64,000 bases of DNA from a virus: IMG/VR virus record IMGVR_UViG_3300047478_000138, positions 1 to 64,000 of that record; one strand, written 5' to 3'. A program made the position numbers and the translations under genes. Under the pieces are notes generated by a model that was given only the letters and a program-made list of their open reading frames with translations, was not told the DNA's origin and did no database searches. Positions 1 through 8,536 of this stretch are shown in pieces (positions within the stretch are counted from its first letter, which is position 1; the number at the start of each line of letters is the position of its first letter).

Positions 1-2
1 CT

Positions 3-2021
3 GCTACTGAAACACTAACAAATAAGACTATAGATAACATATTAAATACTGTAGGCGCAGACCATGTACACTACAAAGTAAGAAATAGTACTGGTTCCAC
101 TATAAATATAGGAACAGTAGTATACGCTAGTAGTACTCAACCTGGAACAGACTATGTACTAATAGAACCAGTAACAGATCCACAAACACAAATAGCAATA
201 GGTATAGTACACAATACACTGTTAAATAATGATATAGGACTAGTAGTAAATACTGGTGTAAAAGATGGCGTAAACACAGATGCGTTCACTGTAGGAACTA
301 TACTATATCCAAACACTACTGGTGGATTCACAAGCACTAAGCCTACTAGTGGTATGTATCAAACATGTGCATATGTTCTAAGACAACACTCATCTAGTGG
401 CACACTACTATGTGAGTTTAGTGAACCAAACCCAATAGCTAGCACAACACAAAGTGGGTATGTGCAACTAAATGATACACTTACTAGTACGAGTACAGTT
501 CAGGCACTAACTGCTGCACAAGGCAAGGTGCTTAATGATCGACTAGATACTGTAGAAAATGGAACAGTACAAGAAGGTGATAGCGTAACACTAACTGGAG
601 ATGTATCTGGTACAGCTACGTTTGATGTAAGTGGAAATATAAGTATTGCTACTACCGTTGCAGATGATAGTCATACGCATACAATATCTACGTTAACTGG
701 ATTGCAGACTGCACTAGATACTAAAGTAGATGAGAACCTAGCGATAGTTGCTGGAACTGCTACCAAGATAACATATGACGCAAAAGGACTCGTCACTACT
801 GGCGATACGTTGGCTGCTGCTGATATACCTGTATTGGATGCAAGCAAGATAACAACTGGAACCCTACCAGTACTCCGTGGTGGCACAGGTGCAACCACAA
901 GTACTGGAACAGGAAGCGTGGTTCTAAGTACTTCTCCTACATTAGTAACTCCTTCAATCGGAGTAGCTACTGGGACAAGTTTTAATGCTATCACTGGACT
1001 AGCCTCTGTAGCTCCACTAGCTGATGGTGTTGCTGCAGTTGGAACGAATACAGAGGCTGCGAGGCAAGACCATGTGCACCCCTCTGATACAAGTAAGGCA
1101 AATTTAGATACAAGTGTTCAAAAGGATAGTAATACTGGTGCTGCGTATATACCAAGTGGCACAACTGCTCAACGCCCAGTAGCTCCAGCTAGTGGTTATA
1201 TGCGTTTCAATACAACTCTATCTAGTGCAGAAGTATGGAATGGGACTACTTGGGGAGCTATAACTGATGTTGCCAATGCTATCAATTCAGCCATGACAAA
1301 AACAACTCCAGCTGATGCAGATGAATTTGCAATAGCTGATAGTGCCGCAACCTTTGGATTAAAAAAGCTAACTTGGGCGAATACAAAAGCAACTTTAAAA
1401 ACTTATTTTGACACAATATACGCTACTTTAGCAAGTCCTGCTTTTACAGGAACACCAACAGCACCAAACTTTTCGTATAAGCCAACACCAGTAACAGTTA
1501 CATCATGGAGCTATGTCACCACAACTATCACACTCAATGTAGCATCTCATACTTTTGTAGCAGGTGATTACATTGAAGTAGGCGGATTAACAGCTACAAC
1601 AAATATTCCTAATGGTGTACATCTAGTAACAAGTGTAACAGCCACTACTATTGTGTTTACCTATGCACTAACCCCAACTGGAACTGCTGGAGTATCAAGT
1701 GCTACAGTTAAAGGGTATATGACTACTAATGGTAGAGTAGAGAGTATTGGCGTAGGACAGACTTGGCAGGATGTAACTGCTAGTAGAGTGCTAGGGACTA
1801 CTTATACAAATAGCACTGGTAAGGCTATATTAATAAGCGTATCAACCCCTAACACATCTACACCATCATCTAATGCCCTGACTGTTAATGGTACTATAGT
1901 GGCAAATAATTATACTGAAACTGGGGTGTTTGGAACAAATTTGCAGACAGTAGTACCAATTCTAGGTAAATACTCTTACGCAAGTAATAAATCAATAGCT
2001 AAATGGACGGAATTAAGATAA
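3..2021 (+). CDS. Tail fibre protein, 5' truncated by window edge
   Basis: The reading frame is open from base 3, so the gene starts upstream and at least 672 residues are visible. The protein is rich in Thr, Ser, Ala and Gly. The segment at the window edge reads TETLTNKTIDN, a pattern common in phage fibre and appendage shafts. Later there is a QARPVAP-like stretch (TTAQRPVAPASGYMRFNT) typical of phage adhesin linker domains. It is followed directly by a small fibre-associated gene and the lysis cluster. I infer a virion appendage or fibre that contacts the host surface. An ATG at 354 would give a shorter product, but the uninterrupted upstream frame with the same composition argues against it. 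Exact fibre type is unknown. Confidence 0.75.
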   Translation, partial: ATETLTNKTIDNILNTVGADHVHYKVRNSTGSTINIGTVVYASSTQPGTDYVLIEPVTDPQTQIAIGIVHNTLLNNDIGLVVNTGVKDGVNTDAFTVGTILYPNTTGGFTSTKPTSGMYQTCAYVLRQHSSSGTLLCEFSEPNPIASTTQSGYVQLNDTLTSTSTVQALTAAQGKVLNDRLDTVENGTVQEGDSVTLTGDVSGTATFDVSGNISIATTVADDSHTHTISTLTGLQTALDTKVDENLAIVAGTATKITYDAKGLVTTGDTLAAADIPVLDASKITTGTLPVLRGGTGATTSTGTGSVVLSTSPTLVTPSIGVATGTSFNAITGLASVAPLADGVAAVGTNTEAARQDHVHPSDTSKANLDTSVQKDSNTGAAYIPSGTTAQRPVAPASGYMRFNTTLSSAEVWNGTTWGAITDVANAINSAMTKTTPADADEFAIADSAATFGLKKLTWANTKATLKTYFDTIYATLASPAFTGTPTAPNFSYKPTPVTVTSWSYVTTTITLNVASHTFVAGDYIEVGGLTATTNIPNGVHLVTSVTATTIVFTYALTPTGTAGVSSATVKGYMTTNGRVESIGVGQTWQDVTASRVLGTTYTNSTGKAILISVSTPNTSTPSSNALTVNGTIVANNYTETGVFGTNLQTVVPILGKYSYASNKSIAKWTELR

Positions 2022-2383
2022 TGAAATACTATAAACAAAACAACGAAGTATATGCCTATGAATTAGATGGTTCACAAGACCATCTAATAGGCGATAAAGT
2101 AGCTATGACAGTAGAAGAAGTTGAGGCACATTTGAATCCTCCAGTAGTGGTAATTGCACCAACTGTAATCACACCACTACAAGCTAGATTAGCTCTATCA
2201 CAGATAGGGCTTAGACATCAGATAGAAGACTCAATGCTAACAGCAACTCAGGATATTAAAGACTTCTATGAGTTTGCTTTAGAGTGGAGACGTGATAATG
2301 CACAGTTAATGGCAATGGCAACATCACTAGGTATGGATAGTGTAGCTATTGATAACTTCTTTTTGTTGGCTAGTACGCTATGA
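2021..2383 (+). CDS. Fibre-associated hypothetical protein (tail fibre assembly-like)
   Basis: This 120-residue protein has an N-terminal YYKQNNEVYAYELDG segment, a Pro/Val-rich linker (PPVVVIAPTVITPLQAR) and a helical C-terminus with an EFALEWRRDNAQ stretch. The same arrangement is seen in small proteins downstream of phage fibres, such as Tfa/DUF4376-like proteins. I chose the ATG at 2021 because it overlaps the stop of the fibre gene as TAATG. An in-frame ATG at 2003 would add six residues. Translational coupling to the fibre suggests a role in fibre folding or attachment. This is inferred from context, not from a clear domain. Confidence 0.55.
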   Translation: MKYYKQNNEVYAYELDGSQDHLIGDKVAMTVEEVEAHLNPPVVVIAPTVITPLQARLALSQIGLRHQIEDSMLTATQDIKDFYEFALEWRRDNAQLMAMATSLGMDSVAIDNFFLLASTL

Positions 2384-2793
2384 TGTTTAAAACAGACCTT
2401 ATCACTAAACGAAATGTAGCTAAAGACAACTGTTGGATAGTAGAGCAACCGTTGATATGGGAAGATGATAAGTATGAAGTCAGAGTGCTAAAAGGATTCG
2501 ACTTCGACTTTGCTTCAATCCCGACTATTATCACTAACATAATGCCCAGCAATGGTCAAGAGTACGACAGAGCAGCTTGTTTACATGATGCTCTTTATTC
2601 TAGTCATTGGCTACCTAAAGCTATATGTGACAAGATCTTCTATGACGCTATGATAGATGATGGTGTATCTAAAATTAAAGCACGAAGTATGTATTTAGCT
2701 GTTAAATGGTTTGGTGATAGTGCATATAAAAACGACAACAAGAAAGAAGTTGAAATGTATAAACGTCTTGTAATTGTAGGAGTAAAGAAATGA
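2380..2793 (+). CDS. DUF1353 family phage protein
   Basis: 137 residues. The pattern FDFDFASIPTII followed by CLHDALYSSHW is the hallmark of the DUF1353 family, which is frequent in phage lysis and tail regions and has no assigned activity. The conserved Asp/Ser and His-Asp residues look like an active or metal-binding site. It starts four bases inside the preceding gene (ATGATG at 2380) and overlaps the next small gene by ATGA. Placement at the head of the lysis cluster suggests a late function, but the role is unknown. Confidence 0.7.
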   Translation: MMFKTDLITKRNVAKDNCWIVEQPLIWEDDKYEVRVLKGFDFDFASIPTIITNIMPSNGQEYDRAACLHDALYSSHWLPKAICDKIFYDAMIDDGVSKIKARSMYLAVKWFGDSAYKNDNKKEVEMYKRLVIVGVKK

Positions 2794-2924
2794 TTGAAAT
2801 AATTGTAGCAGTATTGCTCGCAATAGGCGGTGCAGTTGTTGAGAGAGAAACTAACGGTGCAGTGACGATAAATATCGGATATTCAGATAGTAATTTGAGT
2901 GAATGCAAAGAAAATAAGATATAA
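2790..2924 (+). CDS. Small membrane-anchored protein, lysis cluster
   Basis: 44 residues starting MIEIIVAVLLAIGGAVVE, one short hydrophobic helix followed by a polar tail with a single Cys. It overlaps DUF1353 by ATGA and lies before a holin-like gene. Size, topology and location fit an accessory lysis or spanin-like peptide, but no family was recognised. Translation is supported only by the coupling overlap and the lack of space for another gene. Confidence 0.5.
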   Translation: MIEIIVAVLLAIGGAVVERETNGAVTINIGYSDSNLSECKENKI

Positions 2925-2950
2925 TATAAAAAATGGTTTAAAGGTTTCGG

Positions 2951-3262
2951 ATGGATGTTGATGTAAAGCTAATATGGCTCTTTTTGATAGGTACGTTTTT
3001 GGCATTTCTTTTTTACGTTGAGGAGATGATAACTGAGAACACTTTAGTTGAAAAACTTGGAGTAGTCAAAGCGACTTTATTAGTCTTCATAAACTCCGTA
3101 ATCGGTGGCGTTGTAATGGTAACTGTTTACTATGCAATGGTGCAATTCTGCTCAGACTGGCACGAATACCTAAAAGTAGGAATAGCTGGAACTACTGCAA
3201 TGCTAGGTAAAGATATGATACGCTTATACTATAAGTTTGTAGCGATAAGGGTTGAAAAATGA
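2951..3262 (+). CDS. Putative holin (LydA-like membrane protein)
   Basis: 103 residues with two or three hydrophobic segments: about 7-23 (LIWLFLIGTFLAFLFYV), 42-64 (ATLLVFINSVIGGVVMVTVYY) and a weaker Gly/Ala-rich one near 77-90. The Lys-rich C-terminus is typical of holins. It overlaps the next membrane gene by ATGA and lies upstream of the endolysin. I infer that it forms holes in the inner membrane for endolysin release. The assignment rests on topology and context, not on a catalytic motif. Confidence 0.55.
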   Translation: MDVDVKLIWLFLIGTFLAFLFYVEEMITENTLVEKLGVVKATLLVFINSVIGGVVMVTVYYAMVQFCSDWHEYLKVGIAGTTAMLGKDMIRLYYKFVAIRVEK

Positions 3263-3561
3263 GTGTGTTATTTGGCGTTCAGATTTTCATAATTTTATCT
3301 TTTATTTTCTCCTTGAGGATGAGAGTTTGGCGAACGAGTTTGAATAGCTTTATCTTCATTTGTGGACTTTTTATCTTAACCATCAGTAGAGAGTTTCAAT
3401 ATCTTAGAGACGTATGGGAAGACTATCACATTAGTGTGATGGGTCTCACTTTGTTTCTAGTTATGTCAAGGGTAGCATATCAATCATTTAGTAAAAAATA
3501 CAAAGAGATGTTGTGTAGTGGGTGCACCAATTATAGTCGTAGATTGACAGATAAGAAATGA
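3259..3561 (+). CDS. Small membrane protein in lysis cluster
   Basis: 100 residues with hydrophobic segments near 4-20 (LFGVQIFIILSFIFSL), 29-43 (NSFIFICGLFILTIS) and 60-72 (VMGLTLFLVMSRVA), then a basic tail with two Cys. It is coupled by ATGA to the holin-like gene before it and to a 39-residue membrane peptide after it. It could be a second holin, an antiholin or a superinfection-exclusion protein. The sequence alone does not decide. Confidence 0.5.
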   Translation: MSVLFGVQIFIILSFIFSLRMRVWRTSLNSFIFICGLFILTISREFQYLRDVWEDYHISVMGLTLFLVMSRVAYQSFSKKYKEMLCSGCTNYSRRLTDKK

Positions 3562-3677
3562 AAAACGAATTATTAATAATTGGCATAATAATTTCTATAT
3601 TGTTCATAGGGTATCTTGATTATATATCTATACCATTATTAGATATCAGAAATACGCAAACATTTAGTAAGGAATAA
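3558..3677 (+). CDS. 39-residue membrane peptide, lysis cluster
   Basis: It starts MKNELLIIGIIISILFIGYL, a single strongly hydrophobic helix after a charged N-terminus, then a short polar tail. ATGA overlap with the preceding gene and close spacing to the endolysin (start 3680) support co-translation. No family recognised. A lysis-regulatory peptide is possible. Confidence 0.45.
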   Translation: MKNELLIIGIIISILFIGYLDYISIPLLDIRNTQTFSKE

Positions 3678-3679
3678 AT

Positions 3680-4108
3680 ATGGGTGACTTAACAAAAAAC
3701 TTAAGTAGAAAAGAATTTGAGTGTGAGTGTGGATGCGGGTTTGACACGGTAGATTATGAGCTTGTAGTAATGATTCAAGATGCAGCGGATAGTCTTGCGG
3801 TAGAGTATAAGTCTAACATAATGGTAGAAATTACAGGTGGCGACAGATGTCAAAAACATAATGAAGAGGTACAAAAGCAAGAAGTAAAAAACTATGTTCC
3901 ATTTAGTTCAAAATCTACGCACATAGAAGCTAAAGCAGCCGACCATAAATTCTTTTACTACAAAGACGGAATAAAAACACAAATACCCCCTAAAAAAGTA
4001 TACGATTACTATGATAAAAAATACCCTACAAGTAAAGGTGTCGGCTTATATAGTAACAGAACTCATGTTGATTCAAGAGCCGTAAAAGCTAGATGGGGGC
4101 TTAAATAG
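3680..4108 (+). CDS. Endolysin, peptidase M15 (D-Ala-D-Ala carboxypeptidase-like)
   Basis: 142 residues that match the phage M15_3 endolysin pattern over their whole length. An N-terminal SRKEFECECGCG segment is followed by GGDRCQKHN (about 53-61), the zinc site SKSTHIEAKAAD (His81, Asp88) and THVDSR (His129). It should cleave D-Ala-containing peptide bonds in host peptidoglycan at the end of infection. No signal peptide is visible, so it depends on the holin-like proteins encoded directly upstream. The start follows TAAGGAATAA closely. A terminator-like hairpin follows at 4114. Confidence 0.88.
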   Translation: MGDLTKNLSRKEFECECGCGFDTVDYELVVMIQDAADSLAVEYKSNIMVEITGGDRCQKHNEEVQKQEVKNYVPFSSKSTHIEAKAADHKFFYYKDGIKTQIPPKKVYDYYDKKYPTSKGVGLYSNRTHVDSRAVKARWGLK

Positions 4109-4113
4109 AAGCT

Positions 4114-4139
4114 AACTATCGAAATAGTTTGTTTTTCTT
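4114..4139 (+). terminator. Intrinsic terminator-like hairpin after endolysin
   Basis: A six-base-pair stem (AACTAT / ATAGTT) with loop CGAA is followed by TGTTTTTCTT. It starts six bases after the endolysin stop and just before a strong -10 sequence, so it plausibly separates two late transcription units. The stem is AT-rich, so termination may be partial. Confidence 0.55.
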
Positions 4140-4146
4140 GATATTA

Positions 4147-4155
4147 TGCTATAAT
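4147..4155 (+). promoter_or_regulatory. Extended -10 promoter (TGCTATAAT)
   Basis: TGC followed by a perfect TATAAT (4150-4155), right after a terminator-like hairpin and 27 bases before the next start codon. A weak -35-like TTTGTT lies about 16 bases upstream. The same nonamer recurs before other late genes. It fits recognition by a host sigma70-type polymerase, which N4 uses for late genes. Confidence 0.55.
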
Positions 4156-4181
4156 TATAAAATTAAAACAAAGGATTCGAA

Positions 4182-4340
4182 ATGGCTTTAGTAGCTACAG
4201 ACTGGACATTTACAACAATTTACCATTCACCTATAACACTATTTGCTAGAGTATGTGCTGGTGGTGTTAGCCCTATTAAAACGTTCGAGAATACAGTTGC
4301 CCTTGGTGGTTCTATTAGCGCTATAAGAACAGCAGACTAA
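4182..4340 (+). CDS. 52-residue hypothetical protein
   Basis: A short ORF preceded by AAAGGA seven bases upstream of the ATG and by a good promoter. It begins MALVATDWTFTTIYHSPIT and is moderately hydrophobic, without a clear transmembrane helix. No family recognised. It is the first gene of the transcription unit that leads to the small structural genes and the portal. Downstream, at 4350-4362, lies a small hairpin (CTCCT / AGGAG). Confidence 0.45.
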   Translation: MALVATDWTFTTIYHSPITLFARVCAGGVSPIKTFENTVALGGSISAIRTAD

Positions 4341-4391
4341 GATTATCGTCTCCTTCTAGGAGGGGATTATTAAATCTATAAAAGGAAACAT

Positions 4392-4601
4392 ATGATAACA
4401 ACTGTTGGAAAATTAGTCATCATTGACTTAGGAAAAGAGACTGCCCAATACTTTTGGAATGGCTCGGCTATGGGTTATATTGCTGGAGTATTCGTCTATA
4501 AAAAGACTAAGGTTACGTTGTACACAACTAATAAAAAAGAAATCCCATCAGCAGAGTTAATAGCAAATGGTATTCGTATTAAAGAGGTTAAAAATGTCTG
4601 A
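4392..4601 (+). CDS. Hypothetical protein, 69 aa
   Basis: It has a strong ribosome site (AAAGGAAACAT before the ATG). It alternates beta-like segments (TTVGKLVIIDLG, KVTLYTTNKKEI) and resembles small phage structural or connector proteins, but no family is recognisable. It overlaps the following gene by eight bases (ATGTCTGA), which indicates coupled translation. Confidence 0.5.
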   Translation: MITTVGKLVIIDLGKETAQYFWNGSAMGYIAGVFVYKKTKVTLYTTNKKEIPSAELIANGIRIKEVKNV

Positions 4602-4815
4602 TTTTATTATGATTGCACCAGAAGGCTGGATTGTACTTAGCGTTGACTATGAAAACCAAGCGTTAATCACTCCTAATATGTTTAGTCAAATATCTACTCA
4701 CGAGATTATAGATATTGCAACGGTAGCAATGATTGAGCGTGGGGATATGCTAGTTGAACAAACTATAGAGGATATACGATTAATAAACTCAGAGTTTTGG
4801 GTAAAGCTAATCTAA
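4594..4815 (+). CDS. Hypothetical protein, 73 aa
   Basis: The start at 4594 (MSDFIMIAPEGW) is preferred because AAAGAGG lies six to eight bases upstream. A longer frame from 4567 would run deep into the previous gene. The protein is mixed alpha/beta and acidic, with no recognised domain. It lies between small late genes leading to the portal. Confidence 0.5.
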   Translation: MSDFIMIAPEGWIVLSVDYENQALITPNMFSQISTHEIIDIATVAMIERGDMLVEQTIEDIRLINSEFWVKLI

Positions 4816-4816
4816 C

Positions 4817-5305
4817 ATGAGTGCTGTATCAAATGGAGTAGTAACTTTTACTCCTCAGCAGCTATGGACTGAGTATATAGACTGGTACCTCACGGGGGAT
4901 AATTCTAAATATGGGGAAGCCTTTAGAACAATTGGTGGTGACATAGTTAATTCTCAAACTGGTGAAGCTGTAGGTATATATCTATTTATGCGAAATGATT
5001 TAGGTTGGAGAGGAGTTCCTCCAACTATAGATGGTGTAGCTGTAGTTATTAACGGAGCGTTCTATGCTCAGGACTCTACACTTCCAGTAATGGAGAATAA
5101 TGTAGGACAAGAAACTGACCTAGTTATAAATAGATCGGTTATTAATACTGCAATAGTCTCAAGTGGCTCTGGAGTATCATATACACTAGCTCAAATAGCT
5201 GATGCTGTATGGAGTAGAGACAATAGAGAATTGACTAATGTGATAGAGAGTGGACCGACAAAAGAAGAAATTGCTGATGCTGTGTGGAATAAGGTATTAC
5301 CATGA
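4817..5305 (+). CDS. Putative virion structural protein with IADAVW repeats
   Basis: 162 residues. The C-terminus carries two copies of a short helical motif, IADAVWSRD and IADAVWNKV. This kind of repeat is seen at the ends of many phage tail and baseplate-associated proteins. The N-terminal half (PQQLWTEYIDWYLTGDNSKYGEAFR) is unrecognised. It overlaps the next gene by ATGA. A minor structural role is inferred. Confidence 0.5.
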   Translation: MSAVSNGVVTFTPQQLWTEYIDWYLTGDNSKYGEAFRTIGGDIVNSQTGEAVGIYLFMRNDLGWRGVPPTIDGVAVVINGAFYAQDSTLPVMENNVGQETDLVINRSVINTAIVSSGSGVSYTLAQIADAVWSRDNRELTNVIESGPTKEEIADAVWNKVLP

Positions 5306-5550
5306 CAGTAGGTGAATGGTTAGTAGAAAATTCACTGGCTGCTACAGGAAGCACAGCATTAAAAATGCTTAGAACAATTGGTGGAATAATATATTTGCCT
5401 ATGAGTCAAATTGATGCAGACATAATAATTGATGAGTATGATGTAATTGTGCAAACAGATTTGATTGAATGTGATATAATAGTACAAGAATTAGAAGCAG
5501 ATATAATAATTGATGTTATATATGCAGATGTAAAAATCATAGAGGAGTGA
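5302..5550 (+). CDS. Small acidic repeat protein
   Basis: 82 residues. After a helical N-terminus the rest is a run of beta-strand-like units built on the pattern aDxIIxDx (for example DADIIIDEYD, ECDIIVQELE, EADIIIDVIY). It resembles a small beta-repeat or cap protein. It is coupled to the previous gene by ATGA and followed by another small structural-looking gene. Function unknown. Confidence 0.45.
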   Translation: MTVGEWLVENSLAATGSTALKMLRTIGGIIYLPMSQIDADIIIDEYDVIVQTDLIECDIIVQELEADIIIDVIYADVKIIEE

Positions 5551-5553
5551 GCA

Positions 5554-5856
5554 ATGTTAGTAAGAGTAAGAGGAGACTTATATCCTATAGAGGCATCATT
5601 AAGCATAAATGGAGAACCTGTTAACTTAACAAATGCAGTAGTAAAATTTGGGTACATAAAGGATAATACTAAATTAGCCAACATAATAATTGGTGTAGTA
5701 ACTGATCCACTAGCTGGAAAAGTAAGGTTTCAACCAACAGCAGCAGACTTTAAAGAAGCTGGTGAATTTACATTTGACATAGAAGCAGTGGTAAATGAAA
5801 TACCAACTACGTATAAAGTGGATAGACTTAGAATAAAAGAAGATGTAAGTAAATAA
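5554..5856 (+). CDS. BppU-like N-terminal domain structural protein
   Basis: 100 residues with the pattern GDLYPIEASLSINGEPVNLTNAVVKF, then GKVRFQPTAADFKEAGEFTFD. This is the Ig-like beta-sandwich pattern of the N-terminal domain of phage baseplate upper proteins and similar fibre-adaptor proteins. It has a good ribosome site (GAGGAGTGAGCA). A role joining fibres or appendages to the virion is likely, though exact attachment is unknown. Confidence 0.5.
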   Translation: MLVRVRGDLYPIEASLSINGEPVNLTNAVVKFGYIKDNTKLANIIIGVVTDPLAGKVRFQPTAADFKEAGEFTFDIEAVVNEIPTTYKVDRLRIKEDVSK

Positions 5857-5922
5857 AGATGCGATTAAGTAAGTGTTGGATAAAATAGCAACAATACTAA
5901 GCAATATACTATAGGAATGCGG

Positions 5923-7896
5923 ATGAAAGTCAATAAGAAAGAAATTTTAACAGCGCTTAAAGAAGATTTCAGATCATCTGAATCGCATCAACAAGAGTGG
6001 CAAGCTCAGAGAGAAGAGTGGAGAAGTCAATCAGTTGGTGAAGAGTATGGAAATGAAGTTGATGGAAAATCTCGCATAGTAAGTAAAGATATAGCAAAAC
6101 AAATATCATGGATGCTCCCATCATTGGCAGATCCATTCCTAAGTTCGCCTGATATAGTAAAAACTAACCCAGTAACTGAAGAAGATTTACCAGGAGCAAC
6201 TCAAAGCGAATTACTACTAAATACATTCTTCTGCAGAAAATTCCCAAGACATAACTTCATAATGAAAGCATTAAAAGTGCTATTAACTGAAGGTACTGTA
6301 GTAGTAAAAACTGGATGGGATTATGAAGATGACGAAATAGATATTCAAGCAGAATCTGTTGCAGTTGATGAGTATGGAAGAGAATTTATAGAAGTAATTG
6401 ATACAACAAAAATTAAAATACTTAAAAACGAACCAACTGCTGAAGTGTGTAGAAATGAAGACATATTCATTGACCCGACATGTATGGATGAATTAGATAA
6501 ATGCCAATTTGTAATACATAGATATGAAACAGATATGAGCACACTACGAAAAGATGGTAGATATAAAAACTTAGATAAGTTAGGTGATCAAATTGGAGAC
6601 ACTACAACTGATGCTGATGGATACTTATCCCAAGATCAAACTGGATTCAAATTCAATGATGAACCAAGACGTAAACTACTTGCATATGAATACTGGGGAT
6701 ACTACGATGTGGATGGTGATGGAGAAGTTGAGCCTATAGTATGTACATGGGTTAATAATACAATCATAAGATTACAAACAAATCCATATCCTGATAATAA
6801 GCCTCCATTCGTAATAGTCCCATTCAATAGCATACCATTCCAGATGTTTGGTGAAGCATTAGCTGAGATAATTGGTGATAATCAAAAAGTTAAGACTGCA
6901 ATTACTCGTGGTATAATTGATAACATGGCTAAATCAAATAATGGACAAATAGGATTTGCTAGAGGTGCCTTAGATGATAACAATAGACGTAAGTTCCTGA
7001 AAGGGGACAACTTCGAGTACAATGGTAATATGAGCCAATTCTGGCAAGGAAGTTATAATCAGATACCTGGTAGTGCATTTGATATGTTGGGTATGCAGAA
7101 CAATGAGATAGAAGCTCAAACTGGGGTTAAATCATTCAGTGGAGGAATTACAGGGTCTGCGCTTGGTGCAACTGCCACAGGTGCGCGAGGCGCATTAGAT
7201 GCTACGAGTGTGCGTAGAACTGCGTTGGTAAGAAACATAGCAGAGAATATGATAAAGCCACTAATGAGAAAGTGGTTGGCTTACTTCGGAGAGTTCATGG
7301 AACCTGAAGAAGTAATACGAATAACAAACACTCAATTTGCTCCTATACGTAGAGATGACTTAGCAGGAAACTTAGATATAGAGATTACAATAAGTACAGC
7401 AGAAGATAATTCAGCAAGAGCTGAACAATACTCATTCCTGTTACAAACACTTGGTAATAATATGCCATTTGAAATTACTCAAAAAGTACTTGCAAAAATT
7501 GCAAAGTTGGCTAGAGATCCTGAGATGGAAAAAGATATAAAAGAGTTCAAAAAAGAACCAGATCCAGCTGCTGAACAAATGAAACAAATACAATTAGAAA
7601 GAGCTCAGTTAGAAAATGATAAACTACGTGCTGAGATTGAGAGAGATAAAGCTAGAGCTGGTGAAGATAGAATTGATGCTCAAGTAAAAATGGCTAAAAT
7701 GGAATCTGAAAAAGCAAGAGCTAGAAAACTTAATAGTGATGCTGATATGGTTGACCTTAACTACGTTGATAAAGATCATGGGTTTAGTTCAATACATTCA
7801 GCGAACGAAAAAGAAAAAGATAGACAACATCAAGCCACATTAGCAGCAATGCAAATACGCGCTGGTGATAATAATGTTGGCATAGCAAGGAGCTAA
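5923..7896 (+). CDS. Portal protein (P22/N4-like podovirus portal)
   Basis: 657 residues, the expected size for a podovirus portal. The central part has EIIGDNQKVKTAITRGIID, typical of portal wing-stem sequences. The C-terminus from about 540 is a long charged coiled coil (EQMKQIQLERAQLENDKLRAE) like the portal barrel. It would form the dodecameric DNA gate of the capsid and the binding site for terminase and ejection proteins. The ATG at 5923 is preferred over 5917 because AGGA lies six bases upstream of it. Position just before scaffold and capsid matches N4 gp59, though it is shorter than that protein. Confidence 0.85.
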   Translation: MKVNKKEILTALKEDFRSSESHQQEWQAQREEWRSQSVGEEYGNEVDGKSRIVSKDIAKQISWMLPSLADPFLSSPDIVKTNPVTEEDLPGATQSELLLNTFFCRKFPRHNFIMKALKVLLTEGTVVVKTGWDYEDDEIDIQAESVAVDEYGREFIEVIDTTKIKILKNEPTAEVCRNEDIFIDPTCMDELDKCQFVIHRYETDMSTLRKDGRYKNLDKLGDQIGDTTTDADGYLSQDQTGFKFNDEPRRKLLAYEYWGYYDVDGDGEVEPIVCTWVNNTIIRLQTNPYPDNKPPFVIVPFNSIPFQMFGEALAEIIGDNQKVKTAITRGIIDNMAKSNNGQIGFARGALDDNNRRKFLKGDNFEYNGNMSQFWQGSYNQIPGSAFDMLGMQNNEIEAQTGVKSFSGGITGSALGATATGARGALDATSVRRTALVRNIAENMIKPLMRKWLAYFGEFMEPEEVIRITNTQFAPIRRDDLAGNLDIEITISTAEDNSARAEQYSFLLQTLGNNMPFEITQKVLAKIAKLARDPEMEKDIKEFKKEPDPAAEQMKQIQLERAQLENDKLRAEIERDKARAGEDRIDAQVKMAKMESEKARARKLNSDADMVDLNYVDKDHGFSSIHSANEKEKDRQHQATLAAMQIRAGDNNVGIARS

Positions 7897-7898
7897 AA

Positions 7899-8213
7899 AT
7901 GTACGATCCAATAATGAATGATGATACAATGTCAGGTGCTGCTCAAAGAGCAGAAGAAGATAGAAGCTACAGAGCAGTTGGAAAACAAGTAGTAGAAAAT
8001 CAAAAATTCGCTGCAAAAGCTGCTCCGTTAGTGACAGAGGCAAGAGCTACTGGTGAACAAGTTGGCGCACAAAAGCTTGCTGAACAAATCCAAGCTCAAA
8101 GAGTAGAAGCAATAAAAGCACAAGAAATGGCTGCAATGGCAGCAGAACAAGCACGTAGACAAGAAAATCCGTACGGATTAGCTGCATACGCACAAAATGA
8201 AGGAATGATATAA
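7899..8213 (+). CDS. Hypothetical head-region protein, coiled coil
   Basis: 104 residues, Ala/Gln/Glu-rich and almost entirely helical. The C-terminus ends NPYGLAAYAQNEGMI. Start is supported by AAGGAG. The GLAxxY ending resembles that of the next protein (GLAEMYVAQGAV), so the two may bind the same partner, perhaps portal or scaffold. No family recognised. Confidence 0.5.
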   Translation: MYDPIMNDDTMSGAAQRAEEDRSYRAVGKQVVENQKFAAKAAPLVTEARATGEQVGAQKLAEQIQAQRVEAIKAQEMAAMAAEQARRQENPYGLAAYAQNEGMI

Positions 8214-8488
8214 TGGATGAAACAGGATTAGCAGCTTCAGCTGTACAACAACAAGCGCCAATAGCACAACAACAACAACAAGCACCAATTACGGTTGAAG
8301 AAATTGTACAGTTACTTAAACAAGGGATAACTCCTGAAGAATTAATACAAAATGGTGTTCCACAGGAACTAGTAGAACAAGCAGCAATGCTGATACAACA
8401 AGAAATGCAAGCTGGTAAAGCGCAACAACCTAGTGCTCAAGGGAGAGGTGGGTTAGCAGAAATGTATGTGGCTCAAGGCGCAGTGTAA
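8213..8488 (+). CDS. Gln-rich hypothetical head-region protein
   Basis: 91 residues with an N-terminal poly-Gln stretch, then a helical hairpin (TVEEIVQLLKQGITPEELIQ) resembling small UBA-like three-helix units, and a C-terminal GLAEMYVAQG motif shared with its upstream neighbour. It starts at a TAATG overlap. It lies between portal and scaffold genes. A role in head assembly is inferred from position only. Confidence 0.5.
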   Translation: MDETGLAASAVQQQAPIAQQQQQAPITVEEIVQLLKQGITPEELIQNGVPQELVEQAAMLIQQEMQAGKAQQPSAQGRGGLAEMYVAQGAV

Positions 8489-8536
8489 TTAACGTTAGAA
8501 AGAATAGACTTAGTATCAATCCAGTATGAGGAGTAA

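Noticed and set aside
152-337. - strand 61-residue ORF at the window start
   Set aside because: Antisense to the tail fibre gene, whose frame is open from base 3; Val/Thr/Ser complement artefact.
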